Assembly (NCBI RefSeq): GCF_001998885.1
Contig: NZ_CP019609.1
Span: 2,220,001-2,284,000 of the forward strand
Source: Vagococcus penaei
GTDB taxonomy: Bacteria > Bacillota > Bacilli > Lactobacillales > Vagococcaceae
Direction of reading: 5' to 3'
DNA: 64,000 nucleotides
Shown: positions 53,581-63,116 of the stretch, in pieces
Layout: the number at the start of each line of letters is the position of its first letter
Position numbering within the stretch: position 1 is the stretch's first letter
The notes under the pieces: generated by a model
What the model was told of the DNA's origin: nothing
Databases searched by the model: none
Seen by the model: the letters and a program-made list of their open reading frames with translations, nothing else
Made by a program: the position numbers and the translations under genes

Positions 53581-54717
53581 ATGAATACAGAGAAAAGGCA
53601 TGATTTAGTTGTCAAAGTTGCTGAATATTCTCATGATGAGCTAGCAAATGTTGCTAGACATTATGATATGTCTGAAGAATTTCCTGAAAAAGAAATTAAG
53701 CATTTATTTCAAATGGAAATTTTAGAAAAACTGTATGCGCAAGGAGACGATTTTACACTTCACGACTATCTCAGTACGATTCGCCTAATTTGTAAAAATT
53801 TTCCAGCGTTAGGAAGTATTTTATTAACGCAAGAAAGTCATTGTGTTTTCCCGATTGCTACTTTTGGAACAACTAAACAAAAAGAGAAGTATTTCCATCG
53901 TGGCCTAGTAGGTGATATATATGGTTGTTTCGCACTTAATGAGCCAATAACTGGTAGTGATTTAGAGGAAATGGCAACAATCGCAATAGAAACTCCAGAT
54001 GGCTGGGAAATAACCGGTCAAAAAGATTATATTTCGAATGCACCAGTTGCTGACGTGCTACTAATTGCTGCTAAGGTGCGCAGCCTAGATGGAACTGAAG
54101 ACTATGGTGTGTTTGTAATAGACAAAAAAACACCAGGAGTCAAAGTTGGTCGAATGGAACAAAAAATGGGTATAAAGGCATTGCCAGTTGCGGGGATTAA
54201 ATTAGATCACGTACAACTTAGTAAAGAGCAATTACTTGGGGGCATTATTGATGGCCGTAAACAAATTGGTTATATTTTAAATCGTAACCGACTTGCAGTT
54301 GCTGCACAGTCATTAGGAATTGCTGGTGGAGCATTGGATCGAGGCTTAACTTATGTGTCATATGACCGTAACATAGGTAAGCGCTTAATTGATATGCAGA
54401 CGACCCAATTTAAATTAGCGGACATTGAAACACAAATTTATGCCGCAAGAGCATTACTCATGCAAGGTTTAGACAACAACGATACACAAGATGATCGTTT
54501 TGTTGCGATGACAAAGTTAACAGCATCAAATTTAGCTATTGAAACCACTGAAACCATTATTAATTTAACTGGAGGCTATGGTTATATGCGTAATAACGAT
54601 ATTGAACGCTTTGTACGCGACGCAAAAATTACATCTATTTATGGTAGTTCCTCCGATCGATTACGTAAGATCATTGCACAACCATGGGTAGAGCGAAAAT
54701 CAATAAGGAAAAGGTGA
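53581..54717 (+). CDS. Acyl-CoA dehydrogenase-like protein, catalytic Glu replaced
   Basis: This 378-residue member of the acyl-CoA dehydrogenase family has the FAD domain motifs CFALNEPITGSDLEEMAT and WEITGQKDYISNAPVAD and the C-terminal motif LTGGYGYMRNNDIERFVRDAKI. Where the catalytic base is usually found in IYEGT, this protein reads IYGSSSDRLRKI, so the usual glutamate is Gly. It may use another residue, act on an unusual substrate or be a non-catalytic partner of the enzyme at 49894. It lies in the thiolase operon, and its stop is 5 bp before the next start. Confidence 0.85.
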   Translation: MNTEKRHDLVVKVAEYSHDELANVARHYDMSEEFPEKEIKHLFQMEILEKLYAQGDDFTLHDYLSTIRLICKNFPALGSILLTQESHCVFPIATFGTTKQKEKYFHRGLVGDIYGCFALNEPITGSDLEEMATIAIETPDGWEITGQKDYISNAPVADVLLIAAKVRSLDGTEDYGVFVIDKKTPGVKVGRMEQKMGIKALPVAGIKLDHVQLSKEQLLGGIIDGRKQIGYILNRNRLAVAAQSLGIAGGALDRGLTYVSYDRNIGKRLIDMQTTQFKLADIETQIYAARALLMQGLDNNDTQDDRFVAMTKLTASNLAIETTETIINLTGGYGYMRNNDIERFVRDAKITSIYGSSSDRLRKIIAQPWVERKSIRKR

Positions 54718-54722
54718 ACCAC

Positions 54723-55586
54723 GTGTCAATTAAAAAAATTATGGTTATTGGATCAGGTCAAATGGGAAGCGGAGTTGTTCAAGTATTAGCAACAGCTGGC
54801 TATACCGTTTATATGAATGATATTAAAGAAGAATCAGTTCAAAACGGATTAACTAAAATTAAAACATTTTTAGACAAATCTGTTCAACGTCAATCAAAAA
54901 CTGCTGAACAAGTAGCAGAAATTTTAGAACGTATTATTCCTTCGACATCTTATGATGATGCAAAAGATGTTGACTTAGTCATTGAAGCGGCAACTGAAAA
55001 TAAAAAAATCAAGTTGAGTATTTTTAAAGAATTAGACGCTATTGCGCCAGAACATGCAATTTTAGCGACTAATACATCATCACTATCAATTACAGAAATT
55101 GCTTCTGTTACAAATCGTCCAGAAAAAGTTATTGGTATGCATTTCTTTAATCCAGTACCATTAATGAAATTAGTTGAAATTAACTATGGTTTAGGTACAA
55201 GTAAAGAAACTGGCGAAATTATTGTTGAAGTGGCTGACAAAATTAAAAAAGTGTCAATCGATATCAAAGATTCACCAGGTTTTGCGGTTAACCGTATCTT
55301 AATCCCAATGATTAATGAAGCAATCTTTGTTTTAGGTGAAGGGATTGCAACAGCAAGCGAAATTGATGAAGCGATGATGTTAGGCGCAAACCACCCAATG
55401 GGACCTTTAGCTTTAGCTGATTATATTGGTTTGGATACATGTCTATCAATTATGAATGTTCTTTATGAAGGCTTTAATGATTCTAAATATCGTCCAGCGC
55501 CATTATTGAAGAAATATGTTGAAGCTGGTTGGTTAGGTAATAAAGTTGGTAAAGGTTTCTACGATCATAAAAAAGGTGGGAAATAA
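54723..55586 (+). CDS. hbd: 3-hydroxyacyl-CoA (3-hydroxybutyryl-CoA) dehydrogenase
   Basis: This 287-residue NAD(P)-dependent dehydrogenase has the Rossmann motif GSGQMGSGVVQVLATAGY at the N-terminus, the catalytic His in GMHFFNPVPLMKLVEI, and the family stretch SPGFAVNRILIPMINEAI. The length equals typical short-chain Hbd/PaaH enzymes. The GTG at 54723 is chosen because it gives the family N-terminus and follows AAAGGTGA; a longer frame from 54684 overlaps the upstream gene. It acts between the thiolase and crotonase steps. Confidence 0.93.
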   Translation: MSIKKIMVIGSGQMGSGVVQVLATAGYTVYMNDIKEESVQNGLTKIKTFLDKSVQRQSKTAEQVAEILERIIPSTSYDDAKDVDLVIEAATENKKIKLSIFKELDAIAPEHAILATNTSSLSITEIASVTNRPEKVIGMHFFNPVPLMKLVEINYGLGTSKETGEIIVEVADKIKKVSIDIKDSPGFAVNRILIPMINEAIFVLGEGIATASEIDEAMMLGANHPMGPLALADYIGLDTCLSIMNVLYEGFNDSKYRPAPLLKKYVEAGWLGNKVGKGFYDHKKGGK

Positions 55587-55591
55587 TCAAA

Positions 55592-56371
55592 ATGGCAAAT
55601 TTTACAGCATTATCAGTTGAAAATGGTGTCGGAATGTTGACAATTGAACGTCCTAAAATGTTAAATGCTTTAAGTAGTGACGTCTTAAAAGAATTGGAAC
55701 AAATGGTTGATGAAATCAGTATGCGTCAAGATATTGATGTTGTTATCGTAACTGGATCTGGTAATAAATCGTTTGTTGCTGGAGCAGATATTTCAGAAAT
55801 GAAAGAGAAAAACGTCTTCGAAGGTCGTGAATTTTCAACTTACGGGAATAAAGTTTTTTATAAATTAAGTACGCTAAGACAACCAACAATTGCTTGTATT
55901 AATGGTTTTGCACTTGGTGGTGGATGTGAGCTAGCTTTAGCTTGTGATTTACGAATTGCTGCTGAAAATGCGAAGTTTGGTCAACCAGAAGTTGGCTTAG
56001 GGATCATTCCTGGATTTGGTGGAACGCAACGATTGGTTCGTTTAGTAGGAACTGGTGTTGCAAAAGAATTAATCTTTACAGGTAATGTTATTTCTTCAGA
56101 TGAAGCTTATCGCATTGGTTTAGTTAACCGTGTAGTTACTCAAGAGGCTTTAATCGAAGAAGGTTTAAAAATTGCTAAATCTATTCAAAAAAATGCATTA
56201 CTAGCTGTTGAATTGAGTAAAGAAGTGATTGATCGTGGACTAGAAATGAGTTTAGATAATGGATTACGATTAGAAGCTGAAGTGTTCGGTTCACTATTTT
56301 CAACTAAAGATCAAACAGAAGGCATGACAGCTTTCATTAACAAACAAAAACCAAATTTTACTAAAAAATAA
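55592..56371 (+). CDS. crt: Enoyl-CoA hydratase (crotonase)
   Basis: This 259-residue crotonase-fold enzyme hydrates crotonyl-CoA or other enoyl-CoA. The oxyanion-hole segments are visible (SFVAGADISEM and CINGFALGGGCELALACDLRIA). The two catalytic glutamates expected in GGGCELA and FGQPEVGLGIIPGFGGTQRL are both present. It lies 5 bp after the dehydrogenase gene. Confidence 0.94.
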   Translation: MANFTALSVENGVGMLTIERPKMLNALSSDVLKELEQMVDEISMRQDIDVVIVTGSGNKSFVAGADISEMKEKNVFEGREFSTYGNKVFYKLSTLRQPTIACINGFALGGGCELALACDLRIAAENAKFGQPEVGLGIIPGFGGTQRLVRLVGTGVAKELIFTGNVISSDEAYRIGLVNRVVTQEALIEEGLKIAKSIQKNALLAVELSKEVIDRGLEMSLDNGLRLEAEVFGSLFSTKDQTEGMTAFINKQKPNFTKK

Positions 56372-56407
56372 AAATGCAGAATTTTCTGACAAAAAGGAGA
56401 CTACCTC

Positions 56408-57694
56408 ATGAACTTTAAAGAAATGTATCGACAAAAATTAACTACAGCCGATCAAGCAGTTAACGTTATTGAACCTAATGACGCGATTGTTTTCCCTATC
56501 ATGCCAGGTGAGCCACCAGCATTATTAGATGGTATTAGAGCAATGACAACATTAAAAGGTAATAAATTGTACCGTATGTTACCAAGTTTCCCAATTGTAG
56601 GTAAAGATGAATCTGAATTAAAAGAAATTTCAATTTTCTTATCTGGTATGGATCGTAAAGCAATGAATGATGGTAAAGTAGATTTATTACCTAATCATTT
56701 TTCTGATATTCCTTCAATTTTAAAAGATCGTGATGGCGATCAGTTAGTTATTATGGCAACTGTCTCACCAATGGATGAAGAAGGGAATTTTTCTTTAGGG
56801 ACAAGTCCATCATACGTGGCGTCATTAATTAGTGGAGCAAAACGTATTGTTTTAGAAGTTAATCCAAATATGCCAAGAACTTTCGGTGATAAAAATACAA
56901 TTCACATTAGTCAAGTAGACGCATTAATTGAAAATGACGTTGATTTACCAGAACTAATCAGTCCTAAATTAAGTGAAAAAGATTTAGCTATCGGGAAAGA
57001 AATCGCGAAAAAAGTTAAAGATGGCGATACATTACAAATTGGTTTTGGGGCAATGCCCAATGCTGTTATGGAATATTTAACAGATAAAAAACATTTAGGT
57101 TTACATACAGAAATGTTACCGGAGCGCCTAGTTGATTTAACTGAAAAACGAGTGATTGATAACTCACACAAAGAAATTCATGAAGGCAAGTCAGTTGCAA
57201 CATTTGCAATTGGTAGCAAACGTTTATATGAATTTATGGATAATAATCCTGATATCTTGATGTTACCATGTGACTACACAAATAATTTTGATGTGATTAA
57301 GCAAATGAAAAATTTAGTTGCAATCAATTCATCAGTCGAAGTAGACTTTTTAGGTCAATGTAACTCTGAACGTGTGAAGAGTATGTATTATTCATCAACA
57401 GGTGGACAATCAGACTTCATGAAGGGTGTTCGTTTAACTGAAAATGGTACAGGCATCATTTGTCTATACTCAACTGCAAAAGGTGACGAAATTTCAACAA
57501 TTGTACCAATGTTATTTGAAGGCGCGCCTGTATCAACATCTAAAAATGATATTGATACTGTCGTAACTGAATACGGCAGTGCAGTCTTAAAGAGCAGTAC
57601 AATTTCTGAGCGAACTGAACGTCTAATTAATATTGCTCATCCGAAATTCAGAGATGAGTTAATGGCTAAAGCTAAAGAATTAAATTATTTATAA
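56408..57694 (+). CDS. Acetyl-CoA hydrolase/CoA-transferase family protein
   Basis: This 428-residue CoA-transferase is of the Cat1/4-hydroxybutyrate/butyryl-CoA:acetate type. The catalytic glutamate is in INSSVEVDFLGQCNSE (about residue 315), and the glycine-rich CoA segments appear in LQIGFGAMPNAVMEYL and SSTGGQSDFMKGV. It would exchange CoA between acetate and butyrate or a related acid, either activating fatty acids for oxidation or releasing the end product. The start follows AAGGAG. Confidence 0.88.
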   Translation: MNFKEMYRQKLTTADQAVNVIEPNDAIVFPIMPGEPPALLDGIRAMTTLKGNKLYRMLPSFPIVGKDESELKEISIFLSGMDRKAMNDGKVDLLPNHFSDIPSILKDRDGDQLVIMATVSPMDEEGNFSLGTSPSYVASLISGAKRIVLEVNPNMPRTFGDKNTIHISQVDALIENDVDLPELISPKLSEKDLAIGKEIAKKVKDGDTLQIGFGAMPNAVMEYLTDKKHLGLHTEMLPERLVDLTEKRVIDNSHKEIHEGKSVATFAIGSKRLYEFMDNNPDILMLPCDYTNNFDVIKQMKNLVAINSSVEVDFLGQCNSERVKSMYYSSTGGQSDFMKGVRLTENGTGIICLYSTAKGDEISTIVPMLFEGAPVSTSKNDIDTVVTEYGSAVLKSSTISERTERLINIAHPKFRDELMAKAKELNYL

Positions 57695-57724
57695 ACAATT
57701 AATATAGCAAAGGAGGTCATCATA

Positions 57725-58591
57725 TTGGATACATTGACATTCCATAATATGACACTGACATGGTTAGAAGGTGGTATTACACATCTTGACGGTGGCGCAA
57801 TGTTCGGCGTTGTTCCAAAACCAGTTTGGAGTAAAAAGTACCCTGTGAATGAAAGAAATCAAATTGAATTACCAACTGACCCAATACTGATTCAATATCA
57901 AGGGAAAAATTTATTGATTGACTCAGGAATTGGCAATGCTAAATTAAGTGAGAAACAACGGAAAATCTTCGGTGTTACTCGAGAATCTGAAGTTGAAGCA
58001 TCGCTTAATACATTAAATTTAACACCTGAGGACATTAATTTTGTTTTAATGACACATATGCATTTTGATCATGCAACAGGATTAACTGTTTTTGATGAAG
58101 CTAGTCAAACCTATAAGTCATATTTTCCAAATGCTAAGATTTACATCCAAGCAACGGAATGGGCAGAGATGAAGGCACCAAATATTCGTTCGAAAAGTAC
58201 TTATTGGTCGATGAATTGGGAAGCGATTGCTGACCAAGTAATGACATACGAAGAAAAAGTTGAAGTGCTTCCAGGAATTTCAATGATCCATACAGGCGGA
58301 CATAGTGATGGTCATGCATTGATTAAGTTAGAGCAAGATGGCGAAGTTATTTTGCATATTGCAGATTTAATGCCAACACATGCACATAAAAATCCATTAT
58401 GGGTCCTAGCCTATGATGACTATCCAATGACATCTATTCATCAAAAAGTAGCTATTTTTGATGAAGCACACAAGCATGACTACCGCTTTATTTTTTACCA
58501 TGATGCATTTTATAGAATGGTACGTTGGAATGAAGACGGGACAGAAATTATAGAAACACTAGAACGATCTCGAAAACGAGATATCGAATAG
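57725..58591 (+). CDS. Metallo-beta-lactamase-fold hydrolase (lactonase-like)
   Basis: This 288-residue protein has the metal-binding motif [11 protein letters not shown], with further ligands in [12 protein letters not shown] and in the [11 protein letters not shown] and YHD segments. The pattern resembles the N-acyl homoserine lactonase/YtnP group. In this operon it might hydrolyse a CoA thioester or lactone; that is inference. The TTG start at 57725 follows a perfect AAGGAGG. It is followed directly by the aquaporin gene. Confidence 0.86.
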   Translation: MDTLTFHNMTLTWLEGGITHLDGGAMFGVVPKPVWSKKYPVNERNQIELPTDPILIQYQGKNLLIDSGIGNAKLSEKQRKIFGVTRESEVEASLNTLNLTPEDINFVLMTHMHFDHATGLTVFDEASQTYKSYFPNAKIYIQATEWAEMKAPNIRSKSTYWSMNWEAIADQVMTYEEKVEVLPGISMIHTGGHSDGHALIKLEQDGEVILHIADLMPTHAHKNPLWVLAYDDYPMTSIHQKVAIFDEAHKHDYRFIFYHDAFYRMVRWNEDGTEIIETLERSRKRDIE

Positions 58592-58612
58592 TTGAAATTT
58601 GGGGGAAGTAAT

Positions 58613-59275
58613 TTGTTTAGAATAGGTTTAGCAGAGTTTATAGGAACATTTTTATTAGTATTTATTGGTACAGGAACTGCCGCTTTAAGTGGTGCATATG
58701 TTGGTACTTTAGGAATTGGTTTAGGTTTTGGTTTAGCTATTATGGTAGCAGTCAATACGGTTGGACCAATTTCTGGTGCACATTTGAATCCTGCAGTAAC
58801 GTTGAGTATGTTAGTAAATAAACGCGTATCTGGTCAAGAATTTATGGTTTATGTAGTTGGGCAATTTTTAGGTGCATTATTTGGAACGACTGTTCTTTAT
58901 AGTATCTTATCTATGTCAACTTTTGGGACAGATATGTTAGCTCAAACGGTATATACTGATATTTCGACATTAGGTGCATTTCTTGTTGAATTAATTTTGA
59001 CAGCCATTTTAGTATTCACTATTATGTCAGTTACAAGTAAAAAAACTGCAACAAGCTATAATGGTTTAGCAATTGGTTTAACTTTAACCATGTTACATTT
59101 TATTGGGGTTCCAATGACTGGCATGTCAGTTAACCCTGTAAGAAGTTTGGCACCGGCACTGTTTGTAGGCGGTGAGGCGTTATCACAAGTCTGGTTATAT
59201 ATCTTAGCACCTTTAGTCGGAGGAGTTTTAGCTGCTCTGTTAGCGAAATTCTTTTTAAAAACTGAAGAAAATTAA
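58613..59275 (+). CDS. Aquaporin (MIP family), AqpZ-like
   Basis: This 220-residue channel has six membrane helices. The first pore motif is NPA (SGAHLNPAVTL) and the second is NPV (MSVNPVRSLAPAL). The preceding HFIGVPMTG resembles the His-containing selectivity region of AqpZ, pointing to a water channel rather than a glycerol channel. The TTG start at 58613 follows GGGGGAAG; a longer frame from TTG 58592 lacks a site. It is the last gene of the thiolase operon, an unusual partner for acyl-CoA enzymes. Confidence 0.88.
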   Translation: MFRIGLAEFIGTFLLVFIGTGTAALSGAYVGTLGIGLGFGLAIMVAVNTVGPISGAHLNPAVTLSMLVNKRVSGQEFMVYVVGQFLGALFGTTVLYSILSMSTFGTDMLAQTVYTDISTLGAFLVELILTAILVFTIMSVTSKKTATSYNGLAIGLTLTMLHFIGVPMTGMSVNPVRSLAPALFVGGEALSQVWLYILAPLVGGVLAALLAKFFLKTEEN

Positions 59276-59321
59276 TTAAAAAACTCTCGTAAGTCCTTAG
59301 TGACTTGCGAGAGTTTTTTTG
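59276..59321 (+). terminator. Strong rho-independent terminator
   Basis: AAAAACTCTCGTAAGTC pairs with GACTTGCGAGAGTTTTT (one G-T pair) around a short loop and is followed by T residues. It ends the thiolase operon and also suits the convergent gene. Confidence 0.93.
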
Positions 59322-59356
59322 ACTTTAATTTAATCAATTAGCTCAATTTGTGACAG

Positions 59357-60852
59357 TTATTTGACAAAACTCCATGTTTCACCACCATCAGTTGACTGGA
59401 ATAAATATGCCAATCATTTACCAACATCAACACCATCTGTTTTCAATAAATTGAATTTAGCTTCGAGAGTAGTTGTGCAAAGTTCCGTTATTTCATTGGA
59501 GATTGAAATAAGTCAATCCCATCTTTTGAATAGTTACTAGGAATAGTAACAATGGTATCTTTAAATGAGTGACTATAATTATCTGTGTAATACAAATCAT
59601 TACGAGTAGCAATAAAACCTCTTACTTGAGAAAGATAACTAGTATTTTGGATTGGTTGGGTAATAGTCGTCTGTCCGCTTTCTTGCCAAGAATTACCATA
59701 ATCTGCTGTTGTATAAATTGAAATTGTTTCCGATGAACGGTCATAGCGAGTAGAAAATAGCGCTACACCACTACCATCATTGAAGAAGGTTAGTTTTCGG
59801 TATCTAGCCATACCTAAGTTTTCACCAATTAGGTTTTTTTGCCATGTTTGTCCACTGTCTTTCGAGCTTAATTGATACACAGATTGCTGCTCGTCTTTAG
59901 GTGAAAAAATCAGCCATGACCAATCAGGTGATAAATCAAATGTTTTATCCATCCAATAGCCAACCGGAATAGTTCCCGTTGTTAAGGTGTAATCTCCAAA
60001 TCTTAACCACTCTAGTTTGAGAGGGACGAATTCCCAAGATTTACCAAAATTTGTCGTCATAAATACGTCATTTGATTCGTGGTCTAATTGAAGTTGATTC
60101 ATTTGATCAATTCTATTGATTGGTTTTTTACTCGTTTGGCTAACTATTTGTTGAACTGAGTTCTGGTCAGATTCATTAAAATTTCCACTAGTCTCATTTT
60201 CATTAGTTATTGGATAATTGGTAATTGGTGCAGTGATATAGCCATAAGCCCTAAATAGACCAGATAAAAATAAAATAGTACAACTAATAAAGATGGCGCG
60301 ATAGTTAGTTCGATACTTGATACGATTAGGTTTTATATCGATAGACCAATTGGGTAATATAAATAATTCACTCGATTGCCACGGTAGTTTATCACATCGT
60401 AGTCCTATCATAACTTGTTGATTATCAATTGTCGTTGTTAAGTAGCAACAGCTTTCTTTTGAGATGACATAGTCTCTTTTCATTGTTTTCTTTGTTAGGT
60501 AATAGTACAAACTGTCTTGCTTTACCAATGTTTGATTAAGCATGGCTTTAATTTTTCTTTTTAACCACTTTGGATAATTATAAATTAGTTGACTTATTTT
60601 AAAGGCAAGAGCACTTAATATTATGAGAAAGCTAATGACTATTATAGTACCGATAATTAAGGATAAAGAATAGAGAGTTGCTAGCCGATTTAAGAAGATT
60701 GGTTTAACCATTTGCTTTATCAAAAAACGATAACACAAAGTACTAATACCAAAAAATAATATGGAGCTTAATAACCACCGTTTAACATGTTGACGATAAT
60801 TAATTTTATAAAAAGTGAGAATTTTTTCTTGTTCAGTAATTAAATCAATCAT
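59357..60852 (-). pseudogene. Membrane protein with BNR repeats, 3' end disrupted
   Basis: A 454-codon frame (59488-60852) has three membrane helices (about 26-45, 58-82 and 188-206) and an external domain with Asp-box/BNR repeats (TNFGKSWEF, SKDSGQTWQK, TADYGNSWQE). It ends abruptly in LFQSPMK. In another frame the sequence continues SNEITELCTTTLEAKFNLLK and then, after an in-frame TGA where Trp is expected, LAYLFQSTDGGETWSFVK and stop at 59357. So one frameshift and one nonsense codon separate it from a fourth repeat. Function is unknown. It could still make a slightly shortened protein. Confidence 0.75.
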
Positions 60853-61171
60853 TAATAGTTCAGTCGTAATAAAAAACCTCCGTTCTTAAAAATAATTATA
60901 AAGTAGATTCATGATTGTGACAACAGTAGATAATTTTTTTGCTCAAAACAGTCTGTTATAAAAACTATAAAGTTTTTTTATTCATTTAATAACTGTTAAT
61001 TGTAATTTAAATAAAGCGCTTCCGATTTATTTGTGAAAAAAATCATTGGTATAACAACACTTATAGAGGTTATAAAAATAATCAATACTAGAATAAGTTA
61101 TAACAATTTGTATACGCTTACAGATTGATGTAGATTGTGTGTATAGACAATATAGATTATGAGGTGTTCGA
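60853..61171. other. Divergent intergenic region before ptb
   Basis: About 320 A+T-rich bases separate the decayed BNR gene from ptb. It holds a near-consensus cre site at 61109-61122 and the GAGGTG ribosome binding site of ptb. No sigma-54 type -24/-12 promoter was recognised, and no small gene. Confidence 0.5.
61109..61122. promoter_or_regulatory. Catabolite-responsive element (cre) upstream of ptb
   Basis: TGTATACGCTTACA matches the CcpA consensus TGWAANCGNTNWCA with one mismatch (position 5). It lies 50 bp before the ptb start, in or just after the promoter, predicting catabolite repression of the ptb-buk-bkd operon. Confidence 0.7.
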
Positions 61172-62002
61172 ATGATAACAGTATCAATAGCGGGTGGTTC
61201 ACAACCTGAAATACTTGAATTAGTAAAAAAATCACAAGAAAAGTTTGGCAACCAAATTGCTTTTGTTGTTTTTGATAAAAGCGATAATCTCGGTTCAGAG
61301 ACAGATTGGACATATGTTCATTGTCAAGATGATTATGAGGTAGCCAAAGCAGCAGTCTCTTATGTTGCTTCAGGAAAGGCTCAGATTTTATTAAAGGGCA
61401 TTATTCCAACTCATGTTGTATTAAAAGAAGTCTTACAAAAAGAACATCAACTAAAAACTAGTCCAGTCTTGTCACATGTAGCAATGGTAACGTTAGCTAA
61501 TCAGCAAGGGCAATTCTTATTAACTGATTGCGCTATGAATATCACACCTGATAAAGAAGCATTAATTAAAATTATTGATAATGCTACAACTGTGGCTCAC
61601 AAGATTGGTATTGAAAAACCAAAAATTGCTTTACTGAGTGCGGCAGAAAATATTAATCTAAAAATGCCTTCTTCGGTAATGGCAGCAGAGTTAACTGATT
61701 ATTTTAGCGAATCGACAGATAAAGTGGTCTATGGCCCGTTATCTTTAGACTTAGCGGTATCAAAAGAATCAGCAGAACACAAGCGATTTACAGGCCCAAT
61801 TATTGGGGACGCAGATGTGTTAGTTGTTCCAACCATTGATGTCGGCAATACGCTTTATAAGTCGTTGACATTATTTGCCGGAGCTTTAATTGGTGGCACA
61901 ATCGTGGGAACAAAGGTACCAGTTGTATTGACTTCACGTAGTGATTCAACGGCAACAAAATTACATTCATTAGAATTTGCTTTAAAACAAGTTGTTAGTT
62001 AA
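61172..62002 (+). CDS. ptb: Phosphate butyryltransferase
   Basis: This 276-residue phosphotransacylase converts butyryl-CoA or a branched acyl-CoA plus phosphate to acyl-phosphate. Family features include AQILLKGIIPTHVVLKEVL, SHVAMV, LTDCAMNITPD and VPTIDVGNTLYKSLTLFAGA. The start follows GAGGTG. It is the first gene of ptb-buk-bkdD, the order known from the Enterococcus faecalis branched-chain 2-keto acid dehydrogenase cluster. Confidence 0.93.
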   Translation: MITVSIAGGSQPEILELVKKSQEKFGNQIAFVVFDKSDNLGSETDWTYVHCQDDYEVAKAAVSYVASGKAQILLKGIIPTHVVLKEVLQKEHQLKTSPVLSHVAMVTLANQQGQFLLTDCAMNITPDKEALIKIIDNATTVAHKIGIEKPKIALLSAAENINLKMPSSVMAAELTDYFSESTDKVVYGPLSLDLAVSKESAEHKRFTGPIIGDADVLVVPTIDVGNTLYKSLTLFAGALIGGTIVGTKVPVVLTSRSDSTATKLHSLEFALKQVVS

Positions 62003-62015
62003 AGGGGATACTTAT

Positions 62016-63086
62016 ATGTCAGCAATTTTAGTAATTAATCCAGGCTCAACATCGACAAAGTTAGCAATTTTTTCAGAAGGAACACTACTTGCTGAAGAAA
62101 CACTGCGTCACAGTGTTTCTGAAATTAGTTCGTTTCATCGAGTAGTCGATCAAACAGAATTTCGTTTTAACTTAGTTGAAGAGTTTGTTAATCAACACAA
62201 TATGATGACTCAGCTGATTGCTGTTGTCGGACGTGGCGGATTGTTAAAGCCGATTCCTGGTGGTACTTATATGGTTAATCAGGAAATGCTTGATGATCTA
62301 ACTTCTGAAAAATACAATACTCATGCATCAAACTTAGGTGCAATTTTAGCTGATCGTTTTGCCAAAAAATTAGATATTCCTGCATTTATTGTCGATCCGG
62401 TCGTTGTTGATGAGATGCAAGACCTTGCTAGAATCTCTGGTCTAGAAGGAATTGAGCGACGTAGTGTTAGTCATGTATTAAATCAACGAGCAGTTGCAAG
62501 ACATGCTAGTAATGATTTAGGTCTAGATTATCATGATAGCGCTATTATAGTGGCTCATTTAGGTGGCGGAATTAGTATTGGGGCGCATAAAGATGGCCGA
62601 ATTATTGATGTCATTAATGGTATTGATGGAGAAGGCCCGTACTCACCTGAACGTAGTGGGACGCTACCGTTACTTGAATTTTCACATTATATTTTGGAAC
62701 GTCAACTAGATGTTTCAGCAGTGAAAAAGTTAATTGCAGGTAATAGTGGATTGAAATCATATTTAGGTGAAACTGATTTAAGAGAAGTACAAAAACGGAT
62801 TGATGCCGGTGATAAGCAAGCAAAATTTTATTTAGATGGCATGTGTTACCAGATTGCTAAGGGAATTGGTGAAATGGCTGTTGTGTTACATGGTAACGTT
62901 GATTGTATTGTTTTAACAGGTGGTGCAGTTTACTCTGATTATATTAGTGAGAAAATTAGTGATTATGTCCATTGGATTAGTAAAATTATTAGACATCCAG
63001 GAGAAAAGGAAATGGAAGCGCTATATGAAGGGGCAATTCGCGTTTTAAATGGTGAAGAGCAAGCTTTAGATTATCGCTTAGTTTAG
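62016..63086 (+). CDS. buk: Butyrate kinase
   Basis: This 356-residue ASKHA-fold acyl kinase forms ATP from acyl-phosphate. It starts SAILVINPGSTSTKLAIF, the conserved phosphate-binding opening, and has VGRGGLLKPIPGGTY, VAHLGGGISIGAHKDGR and VLTGGAVYS. The ATG at 62016 follows AAGGGG; the longer frame from 61992 overlaps ptb without a site. With Ptb it recovers energy by substrate-level phosphorylation from branched acyl-CoA or butyryl-CoA. Confidence 0.95.
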   Translation: MSAILVINPGSTSTKLAIFSEGTLLAEETLRHSVSEISSFHRVVDQTEFRFNLVEEFVNQHNMMTQLIAVVGRGGLLKPIPGGTYMVNQEMLDDLTSEKYNTHASNLGAILADRFAKKLDIPAFIVDPVVVDEMQDLARISGLEGIERRSVSHVLNQRAVARHASNDLGLDYHDSAIIVAHLGGGISIGAHKDGRIIDVINGIDGEGPYSPERSGTLPLLEFSHYILERQLDVSAVKKLIAGNSGLKSYLGETDLREVQKRIDAGDKQAKFYLDGMCYQIAKGIGEMAVVLHGNVDCIVLTGGAVYSDYISEKISDYVHWISKIIRHPGEKEMEALYEGAIRVLNGEEQALDYRLV

Positions 63087-63116
63087 AGAAATAACAAATT
63101 AGGAGCTGAAAAAAGC

